Source: JBFJKD01 sp041601945 (GTDB lineage: Bacteria > Pseudomonadota > Gammaproteobacteria > Pseudomonadales > Porticoccaceae). From it: a DNA stretch of 64,000 bases. The translations under genes and the position numbers were made by a program. Location: contig JBFIHG010000010.1 of assembly GCA_041601945.1 (NCBI GenBank), forward strand, positions 1 through 64,000, written 5' to 3'. Positions 25,193 through 34,640 of this stretch are shown in pieces (position 1 is the first letter of the stretch; every line of letters begins with the position of its first letter). The notes beneath the pieces are model-generated. The model was given only the letters and a program-made list of their open reading frames with translations. It was not told the origin of the DNA and ran no database searches.

Positions 25193-26740
25193 TTAAATCG
25201 GCACAATGCCGCGTTTCTTGAAGGGATGCGCGAGGCGCCGGTTCTGCGCCATATCCAGGGCGCGAATCAGTACCTTGCGAGTGTCGCGCGGATCGATAAC
25301 ATCGTCCACCAGTGCCGCTTCTGCGGCGGGCAGGATGGTAGTTTTGGCTTTAAAATCGGCGATCATCTCCTGCTTACGGGTTTCTCCGTTTTCCATTTCT
25401 GCTAATGCCTTGCCAAATAGAATCTGCACCGCATCGTCGGGTGAGATGGCGCTGAATGACGCCAGCGGCCAGGCAATCAGCATATTGGGCTGCATGCCGA
25501 GGCTGTTCATACCGTAGTGCGCGAGGCCAAATGCCTTGCGCATCATTACCGTGAAACGTGGCACGGTGGCGTGTTCAATTTCGTAGAGCATACGGGTTGA
25601 CCAGCGGATGATGCCATCCGCTTCCGACTGAGGGCTCGGGTAGTAACCGGGAATATCCTGAAGAAAAACTAGCGCGATACCGTAAACATCACAAAAATTA
25701 ATAAACCGGCAAATTTTCTGACAGGCCTTGACGTCGAGGGTGCCAGACATATGCAGCGGCTGATTGGCGATAAACCCGACTACCCGTCCATTCATGCGCG
25801 CCAGGCAGGTGACGATATTGCGAGCGAAGGTGGGTTTTAATTCGAAAAATTTACCGTCGTCCACCAGGCTGGTAATAATTTTTTTGACGTCGTAGGCGAA
25901 GCGCAGGTCGGTAGGCACGATATCCATAAGCTCTTCGCAACTACGCTGTGGATCGTCGCGGGGCTGTCGAAACGGGGCGGGGTGGTTGCAGTTATCCGGC
26001 AGATAGCTCAGAAATGTTTTGATTTTCTCAATACACTCCGACTCCGTGTCTACTAACATATCCCCCATGCCGCTTTCTTCGACATGCTTACGCGCGCCGC
26101 CAAGCTGTTCCAGGGTGACATCGATGCCCATTTTAGTTTTTAACAGGGATGGTCCGGCGATCATCATGCTCGAATTCTTGGTCATCGGCACAAAATCGCC
26201 GAATGCGGATAGATTGGCGTGGCCGCCAACGCAAGTGCCCATAATTGCTACCACTATGGGCACGTAACCGCTAAGGGCCGCGAGGTTGGAAAATTGCGGA
26301 TTGTCGTATGCGCCCTGGGAGCTGACTTCCTCCTCCAGTCTCGCGCCGGTGCCCTCGGAAAAAATAACCAGGGGAAAGCCCTGCTCTATAATCAGTCGCT
26401 TCAACCGGGTGAACTTCCATTCGCACACTTTGCCCATGGACCCACCGCGAAACTGTATATCGTAGGCGGCCACGCCCACCGTGCGGCCGTTGACCTTGCC
26501 GTAGCCGACCACAATGCCGTCCCTTGGTGTGGCGCCGGGTTTGGTGTCGCGGGCGAGGTCGCTTTCCCGTGCCAGCGGTGCAATTTCCGTGAAAGAGCCC
26601 TTGTCCATCAACAGATCGACTCGCTCCCAGGCAGATAGCATGCCTTTGGCGTGACGTTTTGAATAATCTATATGGTCCAGGGCGTCGCGCTTTTCGAGAA
26701 AAGGCTGCAAGGCGTCATACATTGACTGCTGATCGGACAT
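25193..26740 (-). CDS. Acyl-CoA carboxylase, carboxyltransferase (beta) subunit
   Basis: A 515-residue biotin-dependent carboxyltransferase of the propionyl/acetyl-CoA carboxylase beta family (two crotonase-like halves). It has FSEGTGARLEEE and GTCVGGHANLSAFGDFV in the first half and HMSGTLDVKACQKICRFINFCD (read in parts) and DIPGYYPS in the second. It is clearly distinct from the LiuB protein encoded at 43767-45374. No biotin-carboxylase or biotin-carrier gene is adjacent, so it must use a partner from elsewhere, for example the LiuD-type subunit in this window, or be a decarboxylase relative. A good ribosome site (AGAGAG) precedes the ATG. Confidence 0.82.
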   Translation of the reverse strand: MSDQQSMYDALQPFLEKRDALDHIDYSKRHAKGMLSAWERVDLLMDKGSFTEIAPLARESDLARDTKPGATPRDGIVVGYGKVNGRTVGVAAYDIQFRGGSMGKVCEWKFTRLKRLIIEQGFPLVIFSEGTGARLEEEVSSQGAYDNPQFSNLAALSGYVPIVVAIMGTCVGGHANLSAFGDFVPMTKNSSMMIAGPSLLKTKMGIDVTLEQLGGARKHVEESGMGDMLVDTESECIEKIKTFLSYLPDNCNHPAPFRQPRDDPQRSCEELMDIVPTDLRFAYDVKKIITSLVDDGKFFELKPTFARNIVTCLARMNGRVVGFIANQPLHMSGTLDVKACQKICRFINFCDVYGIALVFLQDIPGYYPSPQSEADGIIRWSTRMLYEIEHATVPRFTVMMRKAFGLAHYGMNSLGMQPNMLIAWPLASFSAISPDDAVQILFGKALAEMENGETRKQEMIADFKAKTTILPAAEAALVDDVIDPRDTRKVLIRALDMAQNRRLAHPFKKRGIVPI

Positions 26741-27010
26741 GGTCGCTCTCTAATAGCACAGATGAATGTGTTCTTTTTTTTACCGATCGTAGCGACGGTG
26801 TCGAACCAGGTCGGCGAGCTCAATGTAGCCCGAATTGCCGGAGGTCTCAAGTAAGGTAGCAGTCACAAAAACTCGGGTCTTGGATCGGGTTACCTGTCGC
26901 CTTGGGGCTACAATGCAAGCAATGGACGTGAACGGGTAGTGTACGCAGTGAATTTATGGGGTTTGGGAGAAAGGTTCGGCACGGCCGCGACAGAACTCAA
27001 CGAGGCTTGA

Positions 27011-27229
27011 ATGTTGAATATCGTACTTGAATCGATAATCACCTGTCCCGAGTGTGGTGCCAGCAGGCTGGAAACCATGCCCACCGACGCTTGTCAGTGG
27101 TTTTATGAGTGCCAAACCTGCGGCGTGGTGCTCTCTCCGCTGGCCGGTGACTGTTGTGTATTCTGCTCCTACGGCACTGTGAAATGCCCACCCATTCAGC
27201 AGGGTGATCCCGACTGTTGCAGCGTGTGA
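27011..27229 (+). CDS. GDCCVxC-domain small cysteine protein
   Basis: A 72-residue protein with a zinc-ribbon-like CPECG...CQTCG pair and the name-giving motif GDCCVFCSYGTVKCPPIQ (residues 47-64). Ten or more cysteines suggest metal binding. In the known family one cysteine of the GDCC motif can be selenocysteine; here both codons are TGT, so this is the sulfur form. GAGG lies 5 nt before the ATG. It precedes the nfeD gene by about 100 bp on the same strand. Function unknown. Confidence 0.8.
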   Translation: MLNIVLESIITCPECGASRLETMPTDACQWFYECQTCGVVLSPLAGDCCVFCSYGTVKCPPIQQGDPDCCSV

Positions 27230-27329
27230 GGGCCAATCCCCATTGAGTTAAGTCAAGTTGGCCTGATATAACTGGAGATTAAATTGTAAGTTGCCAGAGG
27301 AGCGTCTATACAGTTCGGAGGGAGGCGCA

Positions 27330-28811
27330 ATGCAAAGAGCAGGGCGGGTGCGGCAAACGGTTGGACGAATAGTGCTGGGGTTGGCGCTGGCAGTTGGCTC
27401 GTTTCTCGCATTTTCAGTAGAGAATCAACAAGCGACCGTTGCCGATAGCGAGGACACTGGTGCCAACCAGCAACGGCATGTGGTACTGCTGACCGTAGCG
27501 GATGCCATTGGTCCGGCCACGGCGGACTATATTGCCCGTGCGATGGCGCAGGCGGTACAGCAAAATCCAGAACTTATTATCCTGCAGCTCGATACGCCGG
27601 GCGGTCTCGACACGGCGATGCGCGACATTATTCAACTGATTACCTCGTCAATCGTGCCGGTCGCAACCTATGTCGCCCCCACGGGCGCCCGTGCCGCAAG
27701 TGCCGGCACCTATATTCTGTACGCCAGCCATATTGCCGCGATGGCGCCGGGTACGAATCTGGGTGCCGCGACGCCCGTGCAAATTGGCGGTATTTCGTTG
27801 CCGGGAATGGATCGGGACAAAGATAAGAACGCAGCAGAGAAAAACGAAAAGGGCGGTGGTGAAGATGATGCTCCGCCAGCTCAGGATGACGCCATGTCGC
27901 GCAAGATTATTAACGACGCATCCGCTTATATCCGCGGGCTGGCGGAACTGCATGGACGCAACGTGGAATGGGCAGAAAAAGCGGTGCGCGAGGCGGTCAG
28001 TTTACAGGCCAGTGCGGCGTTGGCACTGAACGTCATCGACGTGGTGGCCAGCGACATCAGCGATTTACTGGCGCAAATCGATGGTCGCGAAGTCAGCGTG
28101 CTGGGGCGTAAACGCACGCTGCAAACAGCCGGGTCCTCGGTGGTGGAAATTTCGCCGGACTGGCGCAGTCGGTTTTTGAGTGTGATTACCAATCCTAACG
28201 TCGCTTACATACTAATGCTGGTGGGTATCTACGGATTGATTCTGGAATTTTACAATCCCGGCGGACTGGTGCCGGGGACGGTGGGCGCGATTTGTTTGTT
28301 GTTGGCACTGTATGCGTTTCAGATGCTGCCGGTCAACTACGCTGGCGTTGGGCTGATTTTACTGGGTGTGGGGCTGATGGTGGCCGAAGCGCTACAGCCG
28401 AGCTTCGGCATGCTGGGTTTCGGGGGCATTACTGCGCTGGTGATTGGTTCAATTATATTGCTCGATACCAAGCTGCCCGGCTTCCGGATATATCTGTCGG
28501 TGATCGCGGCAGTGGCGCTGGCCAGCGCTTTTATACTGACTGCCGTTGTGGGTCTGGCCCTCAAAGCCCGTGGCCGTCCGGTGGTCAGTGGTGTTGAAGA
28601 AATGCTGGGTAAAACAGGTCGTGCCATGGTTAATTTCGAGGATGGCAAGGGCAGAGTGTTTGTACATAGCGAAATCTGGCAGGCGCACAGTGCCGAGCCG
28701 ATTGCCAAAGATCAGTCGATCCTGGTGGTAGCGGTACGGGGTTTGACTCTTGACGTGGAACCCGATGTGCAAAAAGAGGCTACCCCGCTGGAACTGCAAG
28801 CCCACAACTAA
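27330..28811 (+). CDS. nfeD: NfeD family membrane-bound serine protease (ClpP-class, full length)
   Basis: A 493-residue long-form NfeD protein. After an N-terminal signal/anchor comes a ClpP-class serine protease domain (LQLDTPGGLDTAMRDII; nucleophile Ser in GARAASAGTY; a later Lys in MSRKIIND as dyad candidate). A cluster of membrane segments follows (about 300-430), then a C-terminal OB-fold NfeD domain. A charged insert rich in Lys/Glu/Asp (DKDKNAAEKNEKGGGEDD) lies between the two catalytic regions, as in relatives. Such proteases cut the C-termini of slipins, and a slipin is the next gene (16 bp). ATG at 27330 has GGAGGGAGG just upstream; a TTG 39 bp before has none. Confidence 0.9.
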   Translation: MQRAGRVRQTVGRIVLGLALAVGSFLAFSVENQQATVADSEDTGANQQRHVVLLTVADAIGPATADYIARAMAQAVQQNPELIILQLDTPGGLDTAMRDIIQLITSSIVPVATYVAPTGARAASAGTYILYASHIAAMAPGTNLGAATPVQIGGISLPGMDRDKDKNAAEKNEKGGGEDDAPPAQDDAMSRKIINDASAYIRGLAELHGRNVEWAEKAVREAVSLQASAALALNVIDVVASDISDLLAQIDGREVSVLGRKRTLQTAGSSVVEISPDWRSRFLSVITNPNVAYILMLVGIYGLILEFYNPGGLVPGTVGAICLLLALYAFQMLPVNYAGVGLILLGVGLMVAEALQPSFGMLGFGGITALVIGSIILLDTKLPGFRIYLSVIAAVALASAFILTAVVGLALKARGRPVVSGVEEMLGKTGRAMVNFEDGKGRVFVHSEIWQAHSAEPIAKDQSILVVAVRGLTLDVEPDVQKEATPLELQAHN

Positions 28812-28827
28812 CTGAGGAGATACCGAC

Positions 28828-29586
28828 ATGCTGGAGTATCCGCTCTACACAATCGTCATTCTGGCCCTGGTATTGATCGCCAGTGCAGTGAAGATTCTGC
28901 GCGAGTACGAACGGGGCGTGGTGTTCTTATTAGGCCGTTTCTGGAAGGTTAAAGGGCCCGGTTTCATTATCATCGTGCCGGGCATTCAACAAATGGTGCG
29001 CGTAGATTTGCGCACGGTGGTGATGGATGTACCGAGTCAGGACGTTATTTCCCGAGACAACGTGTCGGTGCAGGTCAACGCGGTTGTCTACTTTCGGGTG
29101 GTGGATCCGGAAAAAGCGATTATTCAGGTGGAAGATTTTTATATGGCCACCAGTCAATTGGCGCAGACCACACTGCGTTCGGTGCTGGGTCAGCACGAAC
29201 TGGACGAAATGCTCGCGGAACGGGACAAGCTCAACGTCGACATCCAGACCATACTGGATCAACAAACCGATGCCTGGGGAATAAAAGTCATCAACGTGGA
29301 AATCAAGCACGTCGATTTAAATGAAACTATGGTGCGCGCCATTGCCAAGCAGGCCGAGGCGGAGCGCACCCGGCGCGCCAAGGTGATTCACGCGGAAGGT
29401 GAAATGCAGGCTTCCGAGAAGTTGCTGGCGGCGGCGCGAACACTTGCACAGCAACCCGAGGCTTTGCAGTTGCGCTATCTGCAAACTCTGACAGAGATTG
29501 CGGGCGAGCGCTCTAATACGATTGTCTTTCCGTTACCCATCGACTTTATGGAAAAATTTATTCGCACCGATAGCGAGGCAAAATGA
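28828..29586 (+). CDS. Slipin / stomatin-like SPFH protein
   Basis: A 252-residue SPFH-domain membrane protein. It has an N-terminal membrane hairpin (YTIVILALVLIASAVKIL), the start of the SPFH domain at REYERGVVFLLGRF, TVVMDVPSQDVISRDNVSV, and a coiled region rich in Ala/Glu (AKQAEAERTRRAKVIHAEGE, read in parts). It should form membrane-scaffold oligomers and be the natural partner and substrate of the NfeD protease. The stop overlaps the next ATG by 4 bp. Confidence 0.9.
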   Translation: MLEYPLYTIVILALVLIASAVKILREYERGVVFLLGRFWKVKGPGFIIIVPGIQQMVRVDLRTVVMDVPSQDVISRDNVSVQVNAVVYFRVVDPEKAIIQVEDFYMATSQLAQTTLRSVLGQHELDEMLAERDKLNVDIQTILDQQTDAWGIKVINVEIKHVDLNETMVRAIAKQAEAERTRRAKVIHAEGEMQASEKLLAAARTLAQQPEALQLRYLQTLTEIAGERSNTIVFPLPIDFMEKFIRTDSEAK

Positions 29587-30206
29587 ACGGACGCATTCAA
29601 AATTTAGTTAATCGCATCCGCCTGCTCGAAACGGAGCTGGAGGGCGCCTTTCGAGAACAGGAACAAAAATTTCGCTATCACGTAGAGGGCACGCGCGTTC
29701 GTTTTGAACAGCAGGTACGCGATGCGCATCGTGATATGAAAATGCGCTGGGGGGAATGGTTTGGGCATAGTCGGCCCCTTAATATCCTTTCCGCCCCCAT
29801 AATTTACAGCATGGTTGTGCCGCTGGCGCTACTTGATGTGAGTATGACGTTGTATCAACACATCTGTTTCCGTCTGTACAGTATTCCGCGCGTTAACAGA
29901 ACCGATTACGTTATTATGGATCGTCATCGGCTCGCTTATCTAAATGCATTTGAAAAGTTGAATTGTGCCTATTGCAGCTATGGCAACGGTGTAATTGCCT
30001 ATTCGCGGGAAATTGCGGCGCGCACGGAGCAGTACTGGTGTCCCATTAAAAATGCCCGCCGGGTGAAGGGCGCACACCCGCGTTACGACACCTTTGTTCC
30101 CTATGGTGATGCGGAGGAGTTGCACGTAAAGGTACTGGAGTTCCGCAAGCAGCTCGTAAATGAAAAAGATATGGAAAACGACCCTGACAAAGCCGCTGAT
30201 CCCTGA
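29583..30206 (+). CDS. Conserved membrane protein downstream of slipin
   Basis: A 207-residue protein I do not recognise by name. It begins with a heptad-like charged helix (residues 1-60, NRIRLLETELEGAFREQEQ), then one hydrophobic segment (APIIYSMVVPLALLDVSMTLYQHICF, read in parts, about 75-100). A soluble C-terminal part contains LNCAYCSYGNG and QYWCPIKNARR, whose three cysteines look like a metal or disulfide site. ATGA overlap with slipin implies translational coupling and a shared complex with NfeD-slipin. Confidence 0.75.
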   Translation: MNGRIQNLVNRIRLLETELEGAFREQEQKFRYHVEGTRVRFEQQVRDAHRDMKMRWGEWFGHSRPLNILSAPIIYSMVVPLALLDVSMTLYQHICFRLYSIPRVNRTDYVIMDRHRLAYLNAFEKLNCAYCSYGNGVIAYSREIAARTEQYWCPIKNARRVKGAHPRYDTFVPYGDAEELHVKVLEFRKQLVNEKDMENDPDKAADP

Positions 30207-30296
30207 TTCAGGTCGCGATAATTCTGCTGTAACTGTGACGCCAATCGGTAAACGGGTGTAGAATCTTTTTTGACGATTTTACCCGGAGTCTATGTT

Positions 30297-32951
30297 GTGT
30301 CTTCAATAAATAGTTTTACGGCGGGCGCCAAACTCGAAGTTGGCGATACCAGCTACCGCTACTACAGCCTGCCCGCTCTGGTGGAGCAGGGTTTTTCCGG
30401 CGTGTCCCGCCTGCCCTACAGTTTGAAAGTATTGCTGGAAAATCTGTTGCGCTTTGAAGATGGTAATTCCGTGACTAGGGAACATATTCTGGCGCTGGCC
30501 AACCGCGACGAAAACGCGCAGGAACAGGAGATCGCTTTTCGTCCTGCGCGGGTACTGATGCAGGATTTTACCGGGGTGCCGGGGGTGGTGGATCTGGCGG
30601 CAATGCGCGATGCGCTCGCGCGCCGCGGTGCCGACCCGGCGCTGGTCAATCCGCTGACTCAGGTGGACCTGGTGATAGATCACTCGGTGATGGTGGATAA
30701 GTTTGCCGATGCTTCCGCGTATCGAGAGAACGTCGCCATTGAAATGCAGCGCAATCGGGAACGCTATCAGTTTTTGCGTTGGGGTCAGAGTGCCTTCGCC
30801 AATTTCCGGGTGGTGCCGCCAGGCACCGGGATATGTCATCAGGTTAACTTGGAATATCTGGCTAAAGGCGTGTGGACGTCCGAGATTAATGGCGAGACGT
30901 TCGCATATCCGGATTCCCTGGTGGGTACCGATAGCCATACCACGATGATTAACGGTCTCGGGGTGTTGGGTTGGGGTGTGGGCGGTATTGAGGCCGAGGC
31001 CGCCATGCTGGGGCAGCCGATTTCCATGCTGATCCCGGAAGTGGTTGGTTTCCGATTGCAGGGTGCCCTGACGGAGGGCGTGACTGCCACCGATCTGGTA
31101 TTGACCATCGTGCAGATGTTGCGCAAGCACGGCGTGGTAGGAAAATTTGTCGAATTTTTCGGGTCGGGACTCGATAGCTTGCCCCTCGCCGATCGCGCCA
31201 CCATCGCTAATATGGCGCCAGAGTATGGCGCCACCTGTGGTTTTTTTACGTTTGATCGGGAAACCATCAATTACTTGCGTCTGTCTGGCCGGGACGATAA
31301 CACTCTCGCCCTGGTGGAAGCCTACGCGAAGGCACAGGGCCTGTGGCGGAACGATGCTGTCGAACCCGTTTATAGCACATCCCTGGCATTAGATCTAAGC
31401 ACGGTGACCCCCAGTATGGCCGGCCCAAAACGACCCCAGGATCGGGTGGCGCTGGGCAGTCTCGGCACTGCGATGGATGAGATGATCGCGCTGCGCGGAC
31501 GTACCACTGCCGCGGAAGTGCCGGTAGCGGGAGCGGCGCACGGCTTGCGAGATGGCGATGTGGTGATCGCCGCGATCACATCCTGTACCAACACCTCCAA
31601 CCCAGCAGTCATGATGGCTGCTGGGCTGGTGGCCAAAAAGGCGGTGGAGAAAGGATTGACGCGCAAACCCTGGGTTAAGCCGTCGCTGGCACCGGGCTCC
31701 AAAGTGGTAACCGATTATCTGGCGAAAGCAGGCTTGCAACCGTATCTGGATCAACTGGGATTTAATCTGGTGGGCTATGGTTGCACCACCTGCATCGGCA
31801 ACTCGGGGCCGCTGGCCCCCGAGTTGGAGCGGGCCATTGAGTCCGGCGATTTGACGGTATCCGCCGTCCTGTCTGGCAATCGAAATTTTGAGGGGCGCAT
31901 TCACCCCGAGGTACGCGCAAACTGGTTGGCCTCGCCGCCGCTGGTTGTGGTATTTGCCCTCGCCGGTACCACGCGCCTCGATTTATCGGTCGATCCGGTG
32001 GGCGTTAACGCGCAGGGGGAAAAAATTTATTTACGGGATATCTGGCCAAGTAATCTGGAAATCGCCGCGGCCGTTGCACAGGTGGATCGGGACATGTTTC
32101 GCCGCGAGTACGCCGACGTGTTCACCGGTGACGAGCAGTGGCGGGCCCTGCCAATTCCGGAGGGCAACACCTATACGTGGGATGAGACCTCCACCTACAT
32201 TCGCAACCCACCGTTTTTTGACGAACAAGGGGGTAATTCCACCAGCCCCGTAGTGGGTGCGCGCTTGTTGGCGCTGTTGGGGGATTCGGTGACCACCGAC
32301 CATATTTCGCCCGCAGGGGATATTGATGGCGACAGCCCGGCGGGCCGCTATCTACAGGAGCGCGGCATTGACGTAAAAGACTTTAATTCCTACGGTTCGC
32401 GGCGCGGCAATCACGAAGTGATGATGCGCGGCACCTTTGCCAACGTGCGCCTGCGCAACGAACTGGTGCCGGGGGTGGAAGGCGGTTACACGCGCGTGGC
32501 CGGCGGTGCACAGATATCGATCTACGATGCGGCCATGGCCTATCAGCGGGACGCTGTGCCCTTGGTGGTGATTGCCGGTAAGGAGTACGGCACTGGATCA
32601 AGTCGCGACTGGGCGGCGAAGGGCACGCGCCTGCTTGGGGTGCGGGCCGTTATCGCAGAGAGTTTCGAGCGCATTCATCGCTCCAATCTGATTGGCATGG
32701 GGGTGTTGCCGTTGCAATTTACGGGCGGGCAAACCCGACTAAGCCTGGGGCTGGACGGTAGCGAACGTTTTCACATCGATGGACTGGCTGAGCTTGCCAC
32801 CGGCGCTCTCGTGCAGATGGTGGTGGAGCGCAGTGACGGCACGCGGGAAGATTGTTCATTATTGTGCCGCATCGATACCGATAACGAACTAAGCTATTAC
32901 AGAAGCGGGGGCATCCTGCACTATGTGCTTGGTCAACTGGCGGATCGGTAA
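30297..32951 (+). CDS. acnA: Aconitate hydratase A
   Basis: TCA-cycle aconitase, 884 residues, converting citrate to isocitrate with a [4Fe-4S] cluster. The cluster cysteines are visible at 430 (ITSCTNTSNP), 496 and 499 (GYGCTTCIGNSGPL). Other signatures are TDSHTTMINGLGVLGWGVGGIEAEAAMLGQ (read in parts), NRNFEGR and SSRDWAAKGT. GTG at 30297 is preferred, with GGAG 8 nt before it; the resulting N-terminus SSINSFTAGAKL is typical. It is upstream of fumC by about 50 bp, so two TCA enzymes may be co-expressed. Confidence 0.95.
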   Translation: MSSINSFTAGAKLEVGDTSYRYYSLPALVEQGFSGVSRLPYSLKVLLENLLRFEDGNSVTREHILALANRDENAQEQEIAFRPARVLMQDFTGVPGVVDLAAMRDALARRGADPALVNPLTQVDLVIDHSVMVDKFADASAYRENVAIEMQRNRERYQFLRWGQSAFANFRVVPPGTGICHQVNLEYLAKGVWTSEINGETFAYPDSLVGTDSHTTMINGLGVLGWGVGGIEAEAAMLGQPISMLIPEVVGFRLQGALTEGVTATDLVLTIVQMLRKHGVVGKFVEFFGSGLDSLPLADRATIANMAPEYGATCGFFTFDRETINYLRLSGRDDNTLALVEAYAKAQGLWRNDAVEPVYSTSLALDLSTVTPSMAGPKRPQDRVALGSLGTAMDEMIALRGRTTAAEVPVAGAAHGLRDGDVVIAAITSCTNTSNPAVMMAAGLVAKKAVEKGLTRKPWVKPSLAPGSKVVTDYLAKAGLQPYLDQLGFNLVGYGCTTCIGNSGPLAPELERAIESGDLTVSAVLSGNRNFEGRIHPEVRANWLASPPLVVVFALAGTTRLDLSVDPVGVNAQGEKIYLRDIWPSNLEIAAAVAQVDRDMFRREYADVFTGDEQWRALPIPEGNTYTWDETSTYIRNPPFFDEQGGNSTSPVVGARLLALLGDSVTTDHISPAGDIDGDSPAGRYLQERGIDVKDFNSYGSRRGNHEVMMRGTFANVRLRNELVPGVEGGYTRVAGGAQISIYDAAMAYQRDAVPLVVIAGKEYGTGSSRDWAAKGTRLLGVRAVIAESFERIHRSNLIGMGVLPLQFTGGQTRLSLGLDGSERFHIDGLAELATGALVQMVVERSDGTREDCSLLCRIDTDNELSYYRSGGILHYVLGQLADR

Positions 32952-33004
32952 CGCTGCAGCGTCGCGCCTTGTGCGCCGGGCCGGCGGGTGGCGTGGATGG
33001 AAGG

Positions 33005-34399
33005 ATGAGTAAATTTCGTCAGGAAAGTGACAGCCTCGGGTGCGTCGATATTCCCGTAGAAGCACTGTGGGGTGCGCAGACACAACGCGCATTGCAAAAT
33101 TTCCGGATTGGCGATCAGCGTTTCCCCACGGAATTTATTCACGATTTTGCCCTGGTTAAAAAAGCTTGTGCGTTGGCGAATCACGCCCTGGGTCAATTGC
33201 CCGAGGAGCTGTGCGAGCTTATTTGTAAGGCGTGCGACGAAATTATCGCCGGGCTCCACGACACCCAGTTCCCGCTCGTTGTCTGGCAAACGGGTAGCGG
33301 CACCCAGACCAATATGAACCTCAACGAAGTGATCGCCAACCGCGCCAACGAACTGGCTGGTAGCGGCCGGGGCGCGGGTAGCCCGCTGCATCCTAACGAT
33401 CACGTAAATCGCTCTCAGTCCTCTAACGATGTTTTTCCCACAGTGATGCATGTGACTGCGGCGCGCGGACTGCGCGACGGGTTGTTGCCAGCGCTGCTGC
33501 ATCTCGAAACGGCGTTACAGGACAAGAGTCGGGAATTCCGTGATCTGATTAAGACCGGTCGCACCCATTTAATGGATGCTACGCCCGTCACTCTCGGCCA
33601 GGAATTTGGCGGATATGCGGCCCAGTTAGCCTATGCCCGCGCCGCGTTAAACGACTTGTTACCCGCTTTGCAACCAATCGCGCTGGGGGGTAGTGCGGTA
33701 GGCACCGGGTTAAATACGCCGCCGGGCTGGAGTCAAAAAGTCGCGCAGGTCCTTAGCGAAGTAAGCGGCACTGTATTTACCAGCGCCGATAACAAATTTA
33801 TGGCCCTTGCCGCCCACGATGTATTGGTAGATTTACACGGGCGATTACGATTGCTGGCTAGCGCGCTGCTCAAGATTGCCAACGATATCCGTCTGCTGGG
33901 TAGCGGCCCGCGCTGCGGGTTTGGCGAATTGCGCCTGCCCGCCAATGAACCCGGCAGTTCGATTATGCCCGGCAAGGTCAATCCGACGCAGACCGAAGCG
34001 CTGACCATGGTGGCGGTGCAGGTGATGGGAAACGATGCGGCGGTCGGCTTTGCCGGTTCGCAGGGTCATCTCGAACTCAACGTCTACAAACCGGTGCTGA
34101 TTCACAATGTGCTGCTATCGTTGCGTTTACTGACCGACGCCATGCATAGTTTCACGGATCATTGTGTGACTGGCATCCAGGCCGATGGCGAGCAGTTGCA
34201 GCGTGCCATGGGGCGTTCGCTGATGTTGGTGACCGCACTGAGCCCGGTACTCGGCTACGATCGAGCGGCGGCCATCGCCAAGCTCGCCTGGGAACAGGAT
34301 CTGACATTAAAGCAGGCAGCAATTAACTCCGGATATATCAGTGCAGAGGATTTTGATCGGCATGTCGACCCGATAACTATGCTCGGGCACAAAGATTGA
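33005..34399 (+). CDS. fumC: Class II fumarate hydratase
   Basis: Oxygen-stable fumarase of 464 residues, converting fumarate to malate. It has the superfamily signature GSSIMPGKVNP near residue 320, plus TGSGTQTNMN, RSQSSNDVFPT and KTGRTHLMDATPVTLGQE. ATG at 33005 is the best start because the protein then begins MSKFRQESDSLG as in relatives; GGAAGG abuts it closely, so the ribosome site is unusual. FumC with AcnA suits an aerobic or iron-limited, oxidant-tolerant TCA cycle. Confidence 0.94.
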   Translation: MSKFRQESDSLGCVDIPVEALWGAQTQRALQNFRIGDQRFPTEFIHDFALVKKACALANHALGQLPEELCELICKACDEIIAGLHDTQFPLVVWQTGSGTQTNMNLNEVIANRANELAGSGRGAGSPLHPNDHVNRSQSSNDVFPTVMHVTAARGLRDGLLPALLHLETALQDKSREFRDLIKTGRTHLMDATPVTLGQEFGGYAAQLAYARAALNDLLPALQPIALGGSAVGTGLNTPPGWSQKVAQVLSEVSGTVFTSADNKFMALAAHDVLVDLHGRLRLLASALLKIANDIRLLGSGPRCGFGELRLPANEPGSSIMPGKVNPTQTEALTMVAVQVMGNDAAVGFAGSQGHLELNVYKPVLIHNVLLSLRLLTDAMHSFTDHCVTGIQADGEQLQRAMGRSLMLVTALSPVLGYDRAAAIAKLAWEQDLTLKQAAINSGYISAEDFDRHVDPITMLGHKD

Positions 34400-34640
34400 G
34401 ATCCAGGTCGGCGGCTGGATTTCCCTGGCCACCTTGCAATCGAAGGGTGTCCGGACAATAATAACTATAAAGAATATCGTTATTCTTAAGAGATATATTG
34501 GTGGGTTGTCTGGAAACATCTGAACAATCGTATGGGGTAACGCATTGCGTGCGATCATGTGGCCGATAGTCTTGCACGGGCCTTCTACAGGCCTTTTGGG
34601 TCGACAGGCCCCATGTCCATGCTGCTGGCAGGAGAAATAG

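Noticed and set aside
27155..27170. Selenocysteine codon in the GDCC motif
   Set aside because: Both codons are TGT; there is no in-frame TGA in the motif.
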